Program-made: the position numbers and the translations under genes | Assembly (NCBI GenBank): GCA_030340625.1 | Contig: JAOPHQ010003130.1 | Coordinates: 449,501 to 513,500 of the forward strand | Source: Merluccius polli | Taxonomy: Eukaryota > Chordata > Actinopteri > Gadiformes > Merlucciidae | Reading direction: 5' to 3' | Length of the DNA: 64,000 bases | Shown here: positions 23,411-35,073 of the stretch, piece after piece | Numbering within the stretch: the stretch's first letter is position 1 | Layout of the letters: every line of letters starts with the position of its first letter | The notes under the pieces: model-generated | What the model was told of the DNA's origin: nothing | Seen by the model: the letters and a program-made list of their open reading frames with translations, nothing else | Database searches by the model: none

Positions 23411-23601
23411 CGTGATGCTACATCCAGAACAGAGTCGCCGAGCAGGCTATGGTTTATGCCAACAATATAGGCCTATACGTTGCCTTGAAAATACAAGGAT
23501 AAAATCACCACCCGTTTCAAAAAATATCCCTCCTTATTGAGCCACAAATAAATCTCTTCATGAGGGGCCGGGCTTAACCAACAGTTCTGTTTTACAAGGT
23601 G

Positions 23602-23618
23602 ACACTGCCACCACGTGG
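23602..23618 (-). promoter_or_regulatory. CTCF-like motif, A6 promoter
   Basis: The sense strand reads CCACGTGGTGGCAGTGT, the strongest CTCF core match among the class A promoters, about 190 bp upstream of the ATG. Confidence 0.6.
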
Positions 23619-23719
23619 AAATAAGGATAAAATGCAATATTAAAGCACACACGACTGTACATTTAAAAATAAACACTGACATGATCTTAAAACTCGCGTT
23701 TCAAGATAAACCGCGTTGA

Positions 23720-23740
23720 TTCAGGATCATGGAGAGCGCT
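23720..23740 (+). promoter_or_regulatory. RE1/NRSE-like site, A6 promoter
   Basis: TTCAGGATCATGGAGAGCGC matches the RE1 consensus at about 16 of 21 positions, about 320 bp upstream of the first ATG. Confidence 0.5.
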
Positions 23741-23872
23741 GCGTAATAGTTTTGTTCCTTTACCAGAAAGATTGACCTGATACAATACACACAACATATT
23801 ACTTTCTAAATATAAACTCTATTTAAATGTATGTTTATGCAACATCAATATGTATCTATGTTTTCTTCTTAC

Positions 23873-26225
23873 CTCCAATGATGTCTTCATTCGGTCAGGA
23901 ACCACTAGAGTATTTCCGTTACTTCCCGGGACTATAGTAGATCCTATACTCATTCTGGGTCCAACTAACATGTAGCGTTTCTCTCCAGATCTGTACTGGA
24001 TGCTGTGACACAGAGTCCCGTCATAGTTTGTTTCTTGTAAATACTTGGCGGCAGCAAGTTCTCTTGGTTTGGAGCACTGCATTACAACCAACACTATGAT
24101 GCTGGCGATGAAGAGAGCTGAGACAGAGCCTAACGTTATCATCAAATAAAAAGTTACATTGCTCTCGTCGTCTGCCTTTAAAACACTTTTCACATCAGAA
24201 GCTGAAATGGCCTCTTTGGGCTCCACGAGCTTGACAACCTACAGTAGCTGTTGCTGAGAGTGACACGTTCCCATTGTCTTTGACCAGTATGACCAGTTTA
24301 TGTTGAGCCTCGTCTGTCTCTGTGAATGAGCGCAGTGTTCTTATCTGTCCAGTATAGCGGTCCAAACCAAAAAGACTGTGGTCACTCACTTCCTGTAGTG
24401 AGAACAACAGCCAGCCGTTGTATCCTATATCAGCATCAAATGCTCTCACTTTAGACACCAGGTGGCCTGCAGGAACATTGCGGGGAACTTCTTCGATCCC
24501 TTCAGCCGTCCCGTTGCTACTCAATGGATACAAGATGACTGGGGCATTGTCGTTGTGGTCCAGGATGAACGTGTTAATGGTGACGTTGCTGCTTAGAGGC
24601 GGAGTTCCAGAATCTATAGCCACCACTTTGAATTGGAACGACTTTAAAGATTCAAAGTCAAAACTTTTCAACGCTGAAATCTGTCCATTGTCGTTGTTGA
24701 TATTCAAGAAAGACGATATTTCGTTCTTTGGCCCATCTCCCCTTACAATACGATATGAAATTGCCGCATTTTCGTTAAGATCGTTATCAAATGCGCTGAC
24801 GGAGAATATCGAGGCACCAGGGATGTTGTTCTCCACTAAGTACAGTTCAATAGGACTACGGCTAAATGTTGGAACATTATCATTCACATCTGATATGTGA
24901 ATACTGAAAGATTGCACAGTCGACAGGGGAGGCTGCCCGCAATCAGTAGCTGTTATTGTGATATCATAATCGGACATCAGTTCTCGGTCCAACTGTCCCT
25001 TTACGACGAGAGAATACATATTTTCCTGAATTGAGGGCGTCAAATCAAACGGGACGTTTTGTGAGATTTTACAACTTACTTTGCCGTTAACGCCAGTATC
25101 TCTGTCCGTCACACTGATAAGTGCGACAACACTGCCTGGTTTTCGATCCTCGGGGACTACGTTTGACAGTGACGTGATTTCAATATCTGGGTTATTATCG
25201 TTCACATCTTTTATTTTTATAATAACTCTCCCTTCTGCGGTCCACGGTGGCTGGCCTTTATCAGAAACCTGTACGCCTAGTCTATAAATCTCCGTATCCT
25301 CAAAGTCCACCGTTCCTTTCACTCGGATCTCGCCTGTGATACTGTCTAACGAAAAGGTGTCGAGCACTTTTTTCTTTTGCGTTTTGCCAAAGCTGTATTC
25401 AATGTCACTGTTTAAACCGAGGTCCAAATCTGTGGCGTTTAATTTGACAACGAGAGTCCCAGCAGGGGCATTTTCAACTAACGAGACAGTATATGTATCT
25501 TGGCTGAAAATTGGGCGATTATCGTTGGCATCTAAAACGGTTATAGTTAGGTTGAGTTTCCCACTTTTGGATGGACTGCCCCCATCAAGAGCCGTCAGCA
25601 CTAAGAAGTGTTCTGCCTTGTTTTCTCTATCTAATGACTTTTTCAACACTAGAAACGGGATCTTGTCCTCTTCACTATCTGCAACATTAATATCAAAAAT
25701 GTCATTTGTGCTTAGTCGGTAAAAACGGACCGCGTGTATGCCAACATCTGGGTCCCGAGCCGCATGGATTTGGAAGCGAGTGCCTGGCGGAATATGTTCT
25801 GGGATTTCCAAATGCTGCTCAGTGTCCGGAAAAGTGGGGGAATGGTCATTGACGTCGGTTATTTCCACAGCAACATAGTGTATTTCCAAAGGATTTTCAA
25901 CAACGACTTTGAGATTTATAACGCATGCGGTGGTTTCACAGAGCTCCTCGCGGTCGATCTTCTCCTCAACATACAAGACGCCATTGTTTAGATTTAGGTT
26001 AAATAGAGCGTGATTCGTGCCAGAAACGATACGAAACCGTCGGTCTACCAAAGTGCTGATATCGAGTCCCAAATCCTTGGCGACATTTCCAACAACAGAT
26101 CCGACTTTCCCCTCTTCCGCAATCGAGTATCTTAATTGGGCCAAAACGAGCTTACCAAAGCACAAGAGCAAAACCACCGATAGCCACCCGCGCCTCATCC
26201 TGCGTCTTTGTCCTCTGTCTCTCAT
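23873..26225 (-). CDS. A7: class A protocadherin variable exon, frameshifted before the membrane helix
   Basis: The signal peptide (MRDRGQRRRMRRGW, then LSVVLLLCF) ends LVLA before QLRYS. EC1 to EC6 are intact; the EC1 loop is C-ETTA-C, one residue shorter than the usual five. An extra T at 24240, identical in place to that in A5, turns ATVVVKLVEP into ATVGCQARGA and stops the frame at 24195 (676 codons). The product would be a soluble six-repeat ectodomain. The remaining 3' part is normal in another frame and identical to that of A1 (KSVLKADDESNVTFYL, SKPRELAAAKYL), with tail and GTAAG donor. The promoter has both a CTCF-like and an RE1-like site. Confidence 0.8.
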
Positions 26226-26463
26226 CGATACGTGGAAATTATAGTTCCTCGAAGGAAAAAAAAGAAAGAAAGCGGCGCTATTCGTGCAGTCAAACCAGGA
26301 TTATTTTACCAATCCATTTTTAGAAACTCGATTTGAGGTTCATCATATAGTATATTCCAGCCCCTGATCACATTGCGTGAATGTGGTCTATTTCTCCAGC
26401 TCCAATGAAATAAATGACCCAGAAATGGGCAGGGCCTATCAAACAACAACTATATTCTATGTC

Positions 26464-26480
26464 ACACTGACACCCCGTGG
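26464..26480 (-). promoter_or_regulatory. CTCF-like motif, A7 promoter
   Basis: The sense strand reads CCACGGGGTGTCAGTGT, about 240 bp upstream of the ATG. Confidence 0.55.
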
Positions 26481-26559
26481 CATGTGGCTTTGCTGTGAAA
26501 ACAGATCCACCAAGACATTTAGATATAGATGTATACACCGATAAACAGAGAGACAGATA

Positions 26560-26625
26560 GATACACGGACACAAAAAGACAGACAGTCAGTCAGTCAGAA
26601 TAGCGGACAGACAGACACAAACATA
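26560..26625. repeat. Short CAGA/CAGT simple repeat
   Basis: Imperfect GACAGACAG and TCAGTCAGTCAG units lie between the A7 CTCF-like and RE1-like sites. Confidence 0.5.
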
Positions 26626-26635
26626 AAACATAGGA

Positions 26636-26656
26636 TTCAGTACCATGGAGAGCGCA
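26636..26656 (+). promoter_or_regulatory. RE1/NRSE-like site, A7 promoter
   Basis: TTCAGTACCATGGAGAGCGC matches the RE1 consensus at about 17 of 21 positions, about 410 bp upstream of the ATG. Confidence 0.55.
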
Positions 26657-26745
26657 ATAAGAAACCAACCACCACCAATACTAACGTCGGTTAAACAAAA
26701 ATATTTTGTTAAATTACTTAAATAAATAAATGACATTGCGCTTAC

Positions 26746-29107
26746 CTCTTCGAGAGGACGTCTCCTGTCTGCAACCACTAGAGTATTTCCATTGCTTCCC
26801 GGGACTATAGTAGATCCTATACTCATTCTGGGTCCAACTAACATGTAGCGTTTCTCTCCAGATCTGTACTGGATGCTGTGGCACAGAGTTCCGTCATAGT
26901 TCGGTTCAGGTAAATACTTGGAGGATACGTCAGTGGATTTAGAGCACTGCATTATGACCAATACAATGATACTGACAATGAAAAGTGTTGAAACAGAGCC
27001 CAAAGTTATTATCAGATAAAATGGAATATCATTTTCGCCCTGGTCCGTCGTTGCACTTTTCACATCAGAAGCTGAAATGGCCTCTTTGGGCTCCACGAGT
27101 TCGACAGCCACAGTAGCTGTTGCTGAGAGTGACACGTTCCCATTGTCTTTTACCAGTATGACCAGTTTATGTTGAGCCTCGTCTGTCTCTGTGAATGAGC
27201 GCAGGGTTCTTATCTGTCCAGTATAGCGGTCCAAACCAAAGAGGACTGTGGTCACTCACTTCCTGTAGCGAGAATAACAGCCAGCCGTTGTATCCTATAT
27301 CAGCATCGTAGGCTCTCACTTTAGACACCAGATGCCCTGCAGGAACATTGCGAGGGATTTGCTCTGTTCCCTCTGCAGAGCCGTTCGAGCTGAGAGGATA
27401 CACAATAACTGGCGCGTTGTCATTCTGATCCAAAATGTACACCTGCACCGTGACGTTGCTGCTCAGTGGCGGACTTCCAGAGTCCGTGGCAATGACGTGG
27501 AACTCAAATGTCTTCTGGGTTTCAAAGTCAAAATGATTGAGTGCATAAATCGTCCCATTTGCTTCATTCATATTCAGAATGGAACTGATGCTGGGGCCGG
27601 AACTTTTACGAACGAGGGAGTACGAAATTGCCGCGTTATCGCCCTCATCAGCATCGGATGCGCTTACTGAGAAAATGGACATCCCAGGCTTATTGTTTTC
27701 AACAACATAGAAGGTATATGGGTTTTCTGCGAACAACGGACGATTGTCGTTAACATCCAGCACATCTACCTTAATCACTTTCGTGGAGGACAGAGGGGGG
27801 CTACCCAAATCTCTCGCGGTTATAGCGATGTCATACGTGTGTTCAGATTCCTTATCTAGGGAGTCCTTGGTGACGAGAGAGTAGGAATGTCCATCGGGTG
27901 ACTGCTTCAGGTCAAACGGTAAGTGCGTCGGCACAGTACAGACCACCTGTCCATTCACCCCTGAGTCGAGGTCAGTTACGCCCATTAGAGCCACTACTGA
28001 GCCGGGAGGTGCATTCTCGGGTATTTGGCTGGATACGGACGTGATGTCTATCTCGGGTTGATTATCATTCTCGTCTTCCACTTTGACTATGACGTTACAA
28101 TGAGTAGAGAGAGACACTACACCTTTATCCGCGGCCAGGACTTTCATCTCGTATACTTGTTTCTGTTCAAAGTCAAGACCACCCTTTACCGTTAGTTCGC
28201 CTGTTCTACTGTTCAAATTAAATGGCTCAAGTGTTAATCCCCTGAATTTAGTCCGTAAAGAATATTCGATCTCGCCGTTTACACCGGAATCTGAATCAGA
28301 AGCGTTAATTCTAATCAGAAACGTCCCCGGTGCTGCGTTTTCCTTTATTGTTACTGAATATTTCTGTTTGTCGCACACAGGGGAATTGTCATTTATGTCA
28401 GAAACAATTACCGTGATATTTAGAGTTCCGGATTTCGGTGGTTTTCCTCCATCTATAGCCGTTAGTGTTAAACTGTGCTGAGCAATTTGCTCTCTGTCCA
28501 ATGGTCGTTGTAATATTAGAAATGGCACCTTTCCGTCTTCCCCAAATTCCTCTGTTTCTAGCCGAAAATAAGCATTATGATTCAATTTATAGGACTGCAA
28601 ACTATTCAAACCAACATCGGGGTCGTGCGCTCCTTCCACTGGAAATCGAGCCCCGACAATAACCGATTCTAATATTTCTAATGTACAGTTTGCTTCGAGA
28701 AATTTCGGAGCGTTGTCGTTTACATCAATTATATCAATTAATACTTGGTGCATTTCCAAAGGGTTTTCGGTCACAGCTTTTAGGGTTATAAGGCACGGGA
28801 CGCTATGGCCGCATAAGTCCTCCCTGTCTATTCTGTGATTGACTAACAAAGCGCCATCTCTTTGGTTTACCTTAAATAGCTCTTGCTTTGTTCCAGACAC
28901 GATGCGGAGATTTCTTTCTGATATTCTTCCAATATCTAATCCGAGATCCTTGGCTATATTTCCAACTGACGTACCGACGTGTAGTTCCTCCTGGGTTGAG
29001 TATCGTATTTGAGCTGTTGTTGCTTCCAGTTGTAACTCAATCAGCAGAACAAGACAGCACATTTTCCTCGACCCCAGCAGCCATCGTTTGGAGTAGAGCG
29101 GTCCCAT
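26746..29107 (-). CDS. A8: class A protocadherin variable exon, frameshifted in EC6
   Basis: This is the first class A exon in transcription order. It starts MGPLYSKRWLLGSRKM, with a signal peptide ending ATTA before QIRYS. EC1 has loop C-GHSVP-C. EC1 to EC5 are the most divergent of the class. An extra G at about 27243 shifts the frame inside EC6 and the shifted frame stops at 27167, giving 646 codons without a membrane helix. After the insertion the rest is intact: a membrane helix (FYLIITLGSVSTLFIVSIIV), a tail with SKSTDVSSKYLPEPNYDG, and a GTAAG donor after RRRPLEE. EC6 is otherwise identical to A4-A7, so the divergent 5' part and the homogenised 3' part meet near the EC5-EC6 border. Confidence 0.8.
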
Positions 29108-29289
29108 TGTTTCACACGAACGTATGAATACAGTCGCTGAACTGACTAAACCGAATTCTTAATAATTATGACACATTTTTCGTCCAGTCGTTCTGCTGAA
29201 AACATCGTAGGCCTATGTCACTTTATAGCGATTCCCTCGTCTGACGCGTCTTGAAAATGGCATCGTCGGCAGGGTTAAGAATATGTCGT

Positions 29290-29310
29290 TAAACAGCGCC
29301 CCATTGCGTC
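29290..29310 (-). promoter_or_regulatory. CTCF/CGCT-core promoter element, A8
   Basis: The sense strand reads CGCAATGGGGCGCTGTTTAA, about 185 bp upstream of the ATG. The GGGGCGCT part fits a CTCF core and contains the CGCT of the Pcdh conserved promoter element. The match is weaker in its left half. Confidence 0.4.
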
Positions 29311-29523
29311 AGTTTAACTCCGATGCATTTATTAATACGAAATATTGTCCAACAAGAAACAACCCTGTTGTCCCACAACAATGTGTTCTATGGACGTGAA
29401 ACGTATTTAGACTGAAAACAAAGTGGTTAATTCATGACACAAGCCTTTTATTCTATGTATGCAGCTGTGATTAGTTAGATGAGTTAGACTATTAGATGAG
29501 TAACAATCATATATTAATATTAT

Positions 29524-29690
29524 TTGTATTTTTATTTTATTATTATTATTATTATTACTATTATTAATAATAATATTAATATTTGTATTTGTATTATTAT
29601 TATTATTATTATTAGTAGTAGTAGTAGTAGTAGTAGTAGTAGAAGGCTAGTAGTAGTAGGCCTAGTAGTAGTATATTATATTATATATTA
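29524..29690. repeat. TTA/TAG trinucleotide microsatellite
   Basis: (ATT)n passes through ATT/TAA mixtures into (TAG)n with an AGGCCT interruption, closely resembling the tract at 326-500. Confidence 0.85.
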
Positions 29691-29820
29691 TGATAGTTCA
29701 CAGAAGAAGACATTGCATTGTTGTATATGTGTGTTTTGTCAGAGCTATAATGGCTTTGACTCGTCTGTTTTTGAATCTGTGTTGCGCATGCGAATGAGCG
29801 TCCTTGTTTGTTGTTGAAAG

Positions 29821-29835
29821 AGTGAACAGCGACAT
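29821..29835 (-). promoter_or_regulatory. Orphan class-B-type promoter element
   Basis: AGTGAACAGCGACATC (plus strand) closely matches the element GGTGAACAGCGACTC found about 220 bp upstream of B2-B7. Here no class B exon follows: the place where its ATG would be (near 29600) is filled by a trinucleotide tract. It may mark a lost class B exon, or be a second element of the A8 promoter. Confidence 0.4.
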
Positions 29836-29934
29836 CATGCGCTTAAAAGGAGAATAGCTTCTCATTTATGCACGATGACGCATATATTTCTTCTTCTCTT
29901 TTTTTCTCACTAGACTAGATTGTGGTCTGTGCGA

Positions 29935-29956
29935 AGCAGTGCCACCTATGTGTGGG
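29935..29956 (-). promoter_or_regulatory. CTCF-like motif in the inter-class gap
   Basis: The minus strand reads CACATAGGTGGCACTGC, a strong match to the right-hand part of the CTCF motif, with the same orientation as the class A promoter sites. It lies about 830 bp upstream of A8. Confidence 0.5.
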
Positions 29957-30242
29957 CAGCGTCACACAGCAATGAATGCGCAGCGTAATATCACAATAAT
30001 ATTAAATGGGCCTATAGGCCTACATTAAATTCACAACATCATTACAATATTTGTCAATATTAGTCAATATGTCAGCAATAAAATACAACATAAATGTTTG
30101 CCGTGCTGCTGTGTCCATATTCCACATGTAATATTATATTATTGCTGCATGAATGGTTCTGCTTGTATTGTCTAACACTGGGTGATAATAGTGCAGGGCG
30201 GCTGTCAGATATCTAATTACGAGCTGCAGCGAGCAGACATCC

Positions 30243-30258
30243 CGTTGCCTTGGCAACG
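30243..30258. promoter_or_regulatory. X-box (RFX-type) palindrome
   Basis: CGTTGCCTTGGCAACG is a perfect X-box palindrome (GTTGCC, two bases, GGCAAC) in a short GC-rich stretch (30230-30340). RFX factors bind such sites in promoters and enhancers. No gene start is recognised next to it. Confidence 0.55.
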
Positions 30259-30589
30259 GAGCTGAAGAAGGCAGGCTCCTCTCCGTGGTGCTGAAAGCAG
30301 GAAGGGGGGAGGAAAAGGGAGTAGGTACCACGGCTGTTTCTAACAGACCATCAGCTTCATCCATTGTTCAAACTGCACATGTGCCATCGCCATTTTTGAA
30401 TTTTAATGGATGCTACATCCTTTGAGGCATACACATGGAAATCAATGCTATTATATCTATATTAACAATTTATAATGTTATCCATTAGCCTATACCATGC
30501 TATTTCTATTTCACATTAGCAATACAATGTGTTGACATGAGAGCTTTATTAACATTGACACACATAATATTTAATCACAGCAATAAAAA

Positions 30590-30592
<3 letters not shown>

Positions 30593-30661
<69 letters not shown>
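30593..30661. repeat. (TA)n microsatellite
   Basis: About 34 uninterrupted TA units, followed by a short poly-A at 30673-30685. Confidence 0.95.
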
Positions 30662-30663
<2 letters not shown>

Positions 30664-30689
30664 CATAACACTAAAAAAAAAAAAAGACG

Positions 30690-33600
30690 CACATCCCCAG
30701 AGAAGCTGCAGCCATCACCACTGGTTTCATGGTGTCTCCTCGCTTATTATTGCCAGCTGGTGGTTGTGTGTGCATGTTAGTGCTCCAACGAGTAGCTGAG
30801 GAACTGCAGTCTCTTTATCTGGGTCAGATGATGGTGGAGGAGGAGACTGAGCATTGCTTGCCTCTAGGACAGTGGTTCTCAACTGGTCCTCAGGACTAAC
30901 ATGTGTCATTATTCATTAAGTCACGACCCAAGAATAAAACAGGTTTTTACCAATATTTCAGTAATCAACAACGCCTTCATTAAAGCTGCAACAATTAGGG
31001 CTAAACTCAGTGAAATAGTAAACCATTGAAACCTGAATTAACATTGAAACATTAGTTAATTAATGGGCTTCTTTCTAAAGGTTTGGCATATGCTGTGTGA
31101 CCCACTCAAAATGCCCTTGTGACCCACCAGTGACTATTCTAGGAAACAGCAACCCTCAGTACATAAGGGTAATCGCTCCATGTTTACTGCTCACTTCACA
31201 GACAGTGTCAAAAATGATGGGCATTAGATAAGCTACATTTTATATCACATAAGGCCTTGTTTCTCTCTCTCTTCCTTCATAAACATCTGTTTCTGTATCA
31301 AGTTATAGAGAAAAAGGCAACATGCAGTAATGTGTGATGCCTTTTGCTTTATGTGGTTAAATAACACCTAATTGAGACCATGGACTTAATGAAGGCCATT
31401 AAAATACCCTGTGAATAGATACCAGGGCTGGGAACAGAGACGATGTGACACATTGTACAACTAACATCCGTTGTCTTCATAAACATTAAATAGTGAGTGT
31501 GAGGGAAAAGGGAGACCATGGTTAAATAAATCACAGGCTTTTTTTAATCTCACCCAATCTTTCAATAAAAGAACAAACACCTTGAATTGTAGTAATAACA
31601 TTTTTCATCTTAGTCGTTATGTACCGAGGACCAAACAGGCATGACTTTTATGTGAGCTATTGTACGATGTGTGAAGATGTGAGCTGGAGGACTACCCAAC
31701 TTTAAATAAAAACATCTATCCAAGTTGGTTAACTAGGCTTAACAGTTTGAACACTTGAATAACATTTACACAATGATCTCAGCATGGGTTTAATGTCATA
31801 ATTCAACATATTTCTCACAAGATGGACAGATATTTCAGCTGAACCTGTACCGATGCAACTATGACACAAATAAGTATCATGTTTTATGTATTATATTAAT
31901 GTGTTTATCATAGCATACAATATGATCACACTACTAGATATTGTACCATTAAAAATTACAATGTACAAAAGCACTTATCTATGTTGTTAAACAGAATACA
32001 TCGGTTTATTGTGCAATGAATTTAATATAAATCACTTAAGAGTTCATTTCAGGGGGTTAGCCAACTGATTTCAGAACATTGTTATGGAAATACAGGTACC
32101 AGACATTTCATTGCACAATAATTTCAATGTTTGGTATATAACGTAAATAGATGATTACATGAGTAATTGTTGAAGATAGATACGGATTCATAACAAAGCA
32201 CATACCCAGTAGGAAATGACACTGATCATGTATTTGAAATACTGAAATATATTTCTGTATCTATACACCAAAAAATGAACCAGTTACTCAAACCAAATAT
32301 AAGGCTTGGTTATTTGTTTTAATACCAGTGTTCTGTGTTATTTTGGTTACGTAATCCCGACAATAATTTGGTTCAAAAAGCAAAACTCCATAATCAGACC
32401 ATTGTACCTCCACTGGAAATTCATCAACAGCGTTGTGCTCATTTAAAACTTGTCATAGTAGGCACAAAAAACTCAATTTGGCAAAGTGAGTCAGATATAT
32501 TAATTGGCATTGCATCCTTTGTTTACTGGCATCATTATGTTTTGATAATTGGTTCATAATACACAAACACTTGCAGTCATAGGTGTCATCACACAACTAT
32601 TGAACTTTCCAGTCCTTGGGTCTCTTGTATCCCCCATTATCTTCTTCTTGTGCTCCAATCAAACTCAAAAATACCTTTTATCTCAACTATCACACAGCAT
32701 CAGACTGATATGACATGTAACAGCCCCAAAATAAAGCTACTAAAGCACTTAGAAAACGACATGCAGGGCAAAAAAGTCAACGCTTATTAGTAAGAAAATA
32801 AAAAATAAAAACCCTCAATATTTGTTGGCTGATGAACTTCTAAATGGCTGAGGGCATCAAACTCTTAACCATTAAGGCCTCACACATGAACAACATCGAA
32901 TATAGAGCATACCCAAATCTATCACTATGACAACACCAATAACCATACTTTCCAATAGCTAATAACTGACACAAATCTATTTTGTTGACGCCTGTGCTAT
33001 TTATCGTTTAGCATTTTGCATAAGTGCTATAATACAGCATGGGGACAAACACAATGGTAAAATGTTTTTCTCGTGAGGGAACGTTTCCTGTAGGGTCTTC
33101 TGAAGGCAGTCCAACGTTCTCATGTCCACAGGTTTAGTCCACGTTGTGGCTTGATGCAGCTCCCTGTACAGTCTCATTTACAGCAGGATTCTACAGTCTT
33201 GTATGGCCATGGAGCTTGTTATCATGCATGTTCACGTTGATTGGTTCAGCATGTGCTTAAATATAGAGACCACATCGTGGGGCTCAAGATGGTCGACAAT
33301 AGAGGGTTAGAAAAGGGAGAGACAGGGATGTCTATTAGTCGTTGAGCACGATACACAAGCAGGGGGCTAGGCGAGATCAAGCTTGTGATGAGATCAGAAA
33401 ATCACATTTGTGTATTTTTGTCATGTATTTACAAGGACATTTGGGGGGGTGGTCAGCAGGGTCCCCCTTCCTCTCCTTCTCTCTTTCTCTCTCTGATGGA
33501 GCACTTGGCATCACCGGGGGGGCTTCACATGACTGCTACTGCTGGTATGTGACGCCTGCAGAGGAAGAAGACACAGAAAGGGAGATCATTATTATAGGGC

Positions 33601-34080
33601 TTGTACAGGCTTGACGTCACATTGTAATGACCGCCTCCATTTTGGAAGCATTGTAATGTTAGTTGTTATGTGAGTAGTAATGGTTTTTTGGTCATTGTTT
33701 AGTAATTCATCATGAAATGATTTGTCATTATGGGGAGACGTTGTGTTTGAAACTGGCACCGCGTTTCTCATGCGAGACGTGGCAAAACAAAGCACAGTAA
33801 ATGTATGTTGACTTAGGATTTCCACCCTATCTGCAACAAAAACTCCATGATGTGAAACAGAGAGACATGCCTCATGCACCAGAGACCTGCTGCTCGATGA
33901 GAGTGCATGTAAATATGGGACCGATCCGATCCAAAATCGGTAGCCGATACTGACGTAATTTACATATCAGATATCAAACTGCTGTCATCATCCGCGTACC
34001 ACGACGCAAGTGCTGTGTGGAATCAGAATCAGATTGGAACTGAAAAAAAGTGGATTGGTGCTGTGGGAGGTGGGGGAAGA
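30690..34080. other. Intergenic stretch with no recognised feature
   Basis: No protocadherin-like sequence, other gene or identifiable transposon was recognised on either strand. A CT-rich tract lies near 33465-33495. All reading frames are short and lack known motifs. It belongs to the gap between the class B and class A arrays. Confidence 0.5.
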
Positions 34081-34088
34081 ATCCATGC

Positions 34089-34256
34089 TGTGTGAGTGTG
34101 AGTGGTTTCTAGGTGAATGTGTGTGTGTGAGTGGTTTCTAGGTGAATGTGTACGTGTATGTGAGAGTGTTTTTTAGGTGAAAGAGTGAGTGAGTGGTTCC
34201 CAGTTGAATGTGTGTGTATGGGGGTGAGAGTAGTTCCTAAGTGAATGTGTGTGTAC
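34089..34256. repeat. Minisatellite of about 35-45 bp units
   Basis: About four to five imperfect copies of a unit containing GTGAGTGGTTTCTAGGTGAA, with TG-rich stretches between. Confidence 0.75.
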
Positions 34257-35022
34257 CTCGCAGAGGCACATTAAGTTATCATGCAATTACCGTTTCGCCA
34301 CAATCCACACGCTGACTGACTAGTCACACACACATACTTCAAATACCACAGTTGGAATTGTATCACATGCATTGGGCATATCATGCATCGGGTGTGTCAT
34401 TGCAGTGTATATTATTCCATTAAAACGGCACTATACAAATCATAGCAGGCTAGATTTGTTAGACAGGAACATGTTAGAGAAGGGTGTGTCGGAGAGACTC
34501 AACAACTAAGTACTTGTTTATTTGTGTAAGTTAATTTAGTATGAAATAGTCAATACGGCTGGGGGAGAGGTGCATGGCTCAGGGTCTGGAGGCGGTTGAG
34601 TTGTAGTTTCTTCAGAAAAGGCATCACTCACCACACACCCAAACACGCAACCATCTGGATTAGCACACTCTTCCTGACTTTTAACAAAAATAAATATGGC
34701 AATGGATCATTTATGACCACCGTCACGTAGATATTGTCAACAAAAGGTCATTACAACAAAATACGCTGCTGACATGGAGGTGACACCATTTATTTAGAAG
34801 ATAACAGAATGACAAGGGATACAGGATAGTAATCACTGCAGATAGTTAAATAACTGCACTCCAGGGAGCAGTATTATCCATTCCCGTTGTGGTGGCCACA
34901 CTACACAAATATTTTGGAAAAGTGGACGCAGAGAGGGTGAGACTCTGCTTAGTTGATTAAATAACCCTGGTACAGACCCTCTTGTCAAGCAGTGACCAAA
35001 CAATAAATAATCAAATCAATCA

Positions 35023-35024
<2 letters not shown>

Positions 35025-35057
<33 letters not shown>

Positions 35058-35073
35058 ACACACACACACACAC
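35025..35073. repeat. (CA)n microsatellite
   Basis: About 24 CA units with one interruption (ACAACA), followed by a run of G at 35077-35087. Confidence 0.9.

Noticed and set aside
29524..29690. Idea that the two TAG tracts (326-500 and here) are a matched pair of boundary elements
   Set aside because: Similar AGGCCT interruptions are notable, but TAG tracts are common in fish and nothing else around them matches.
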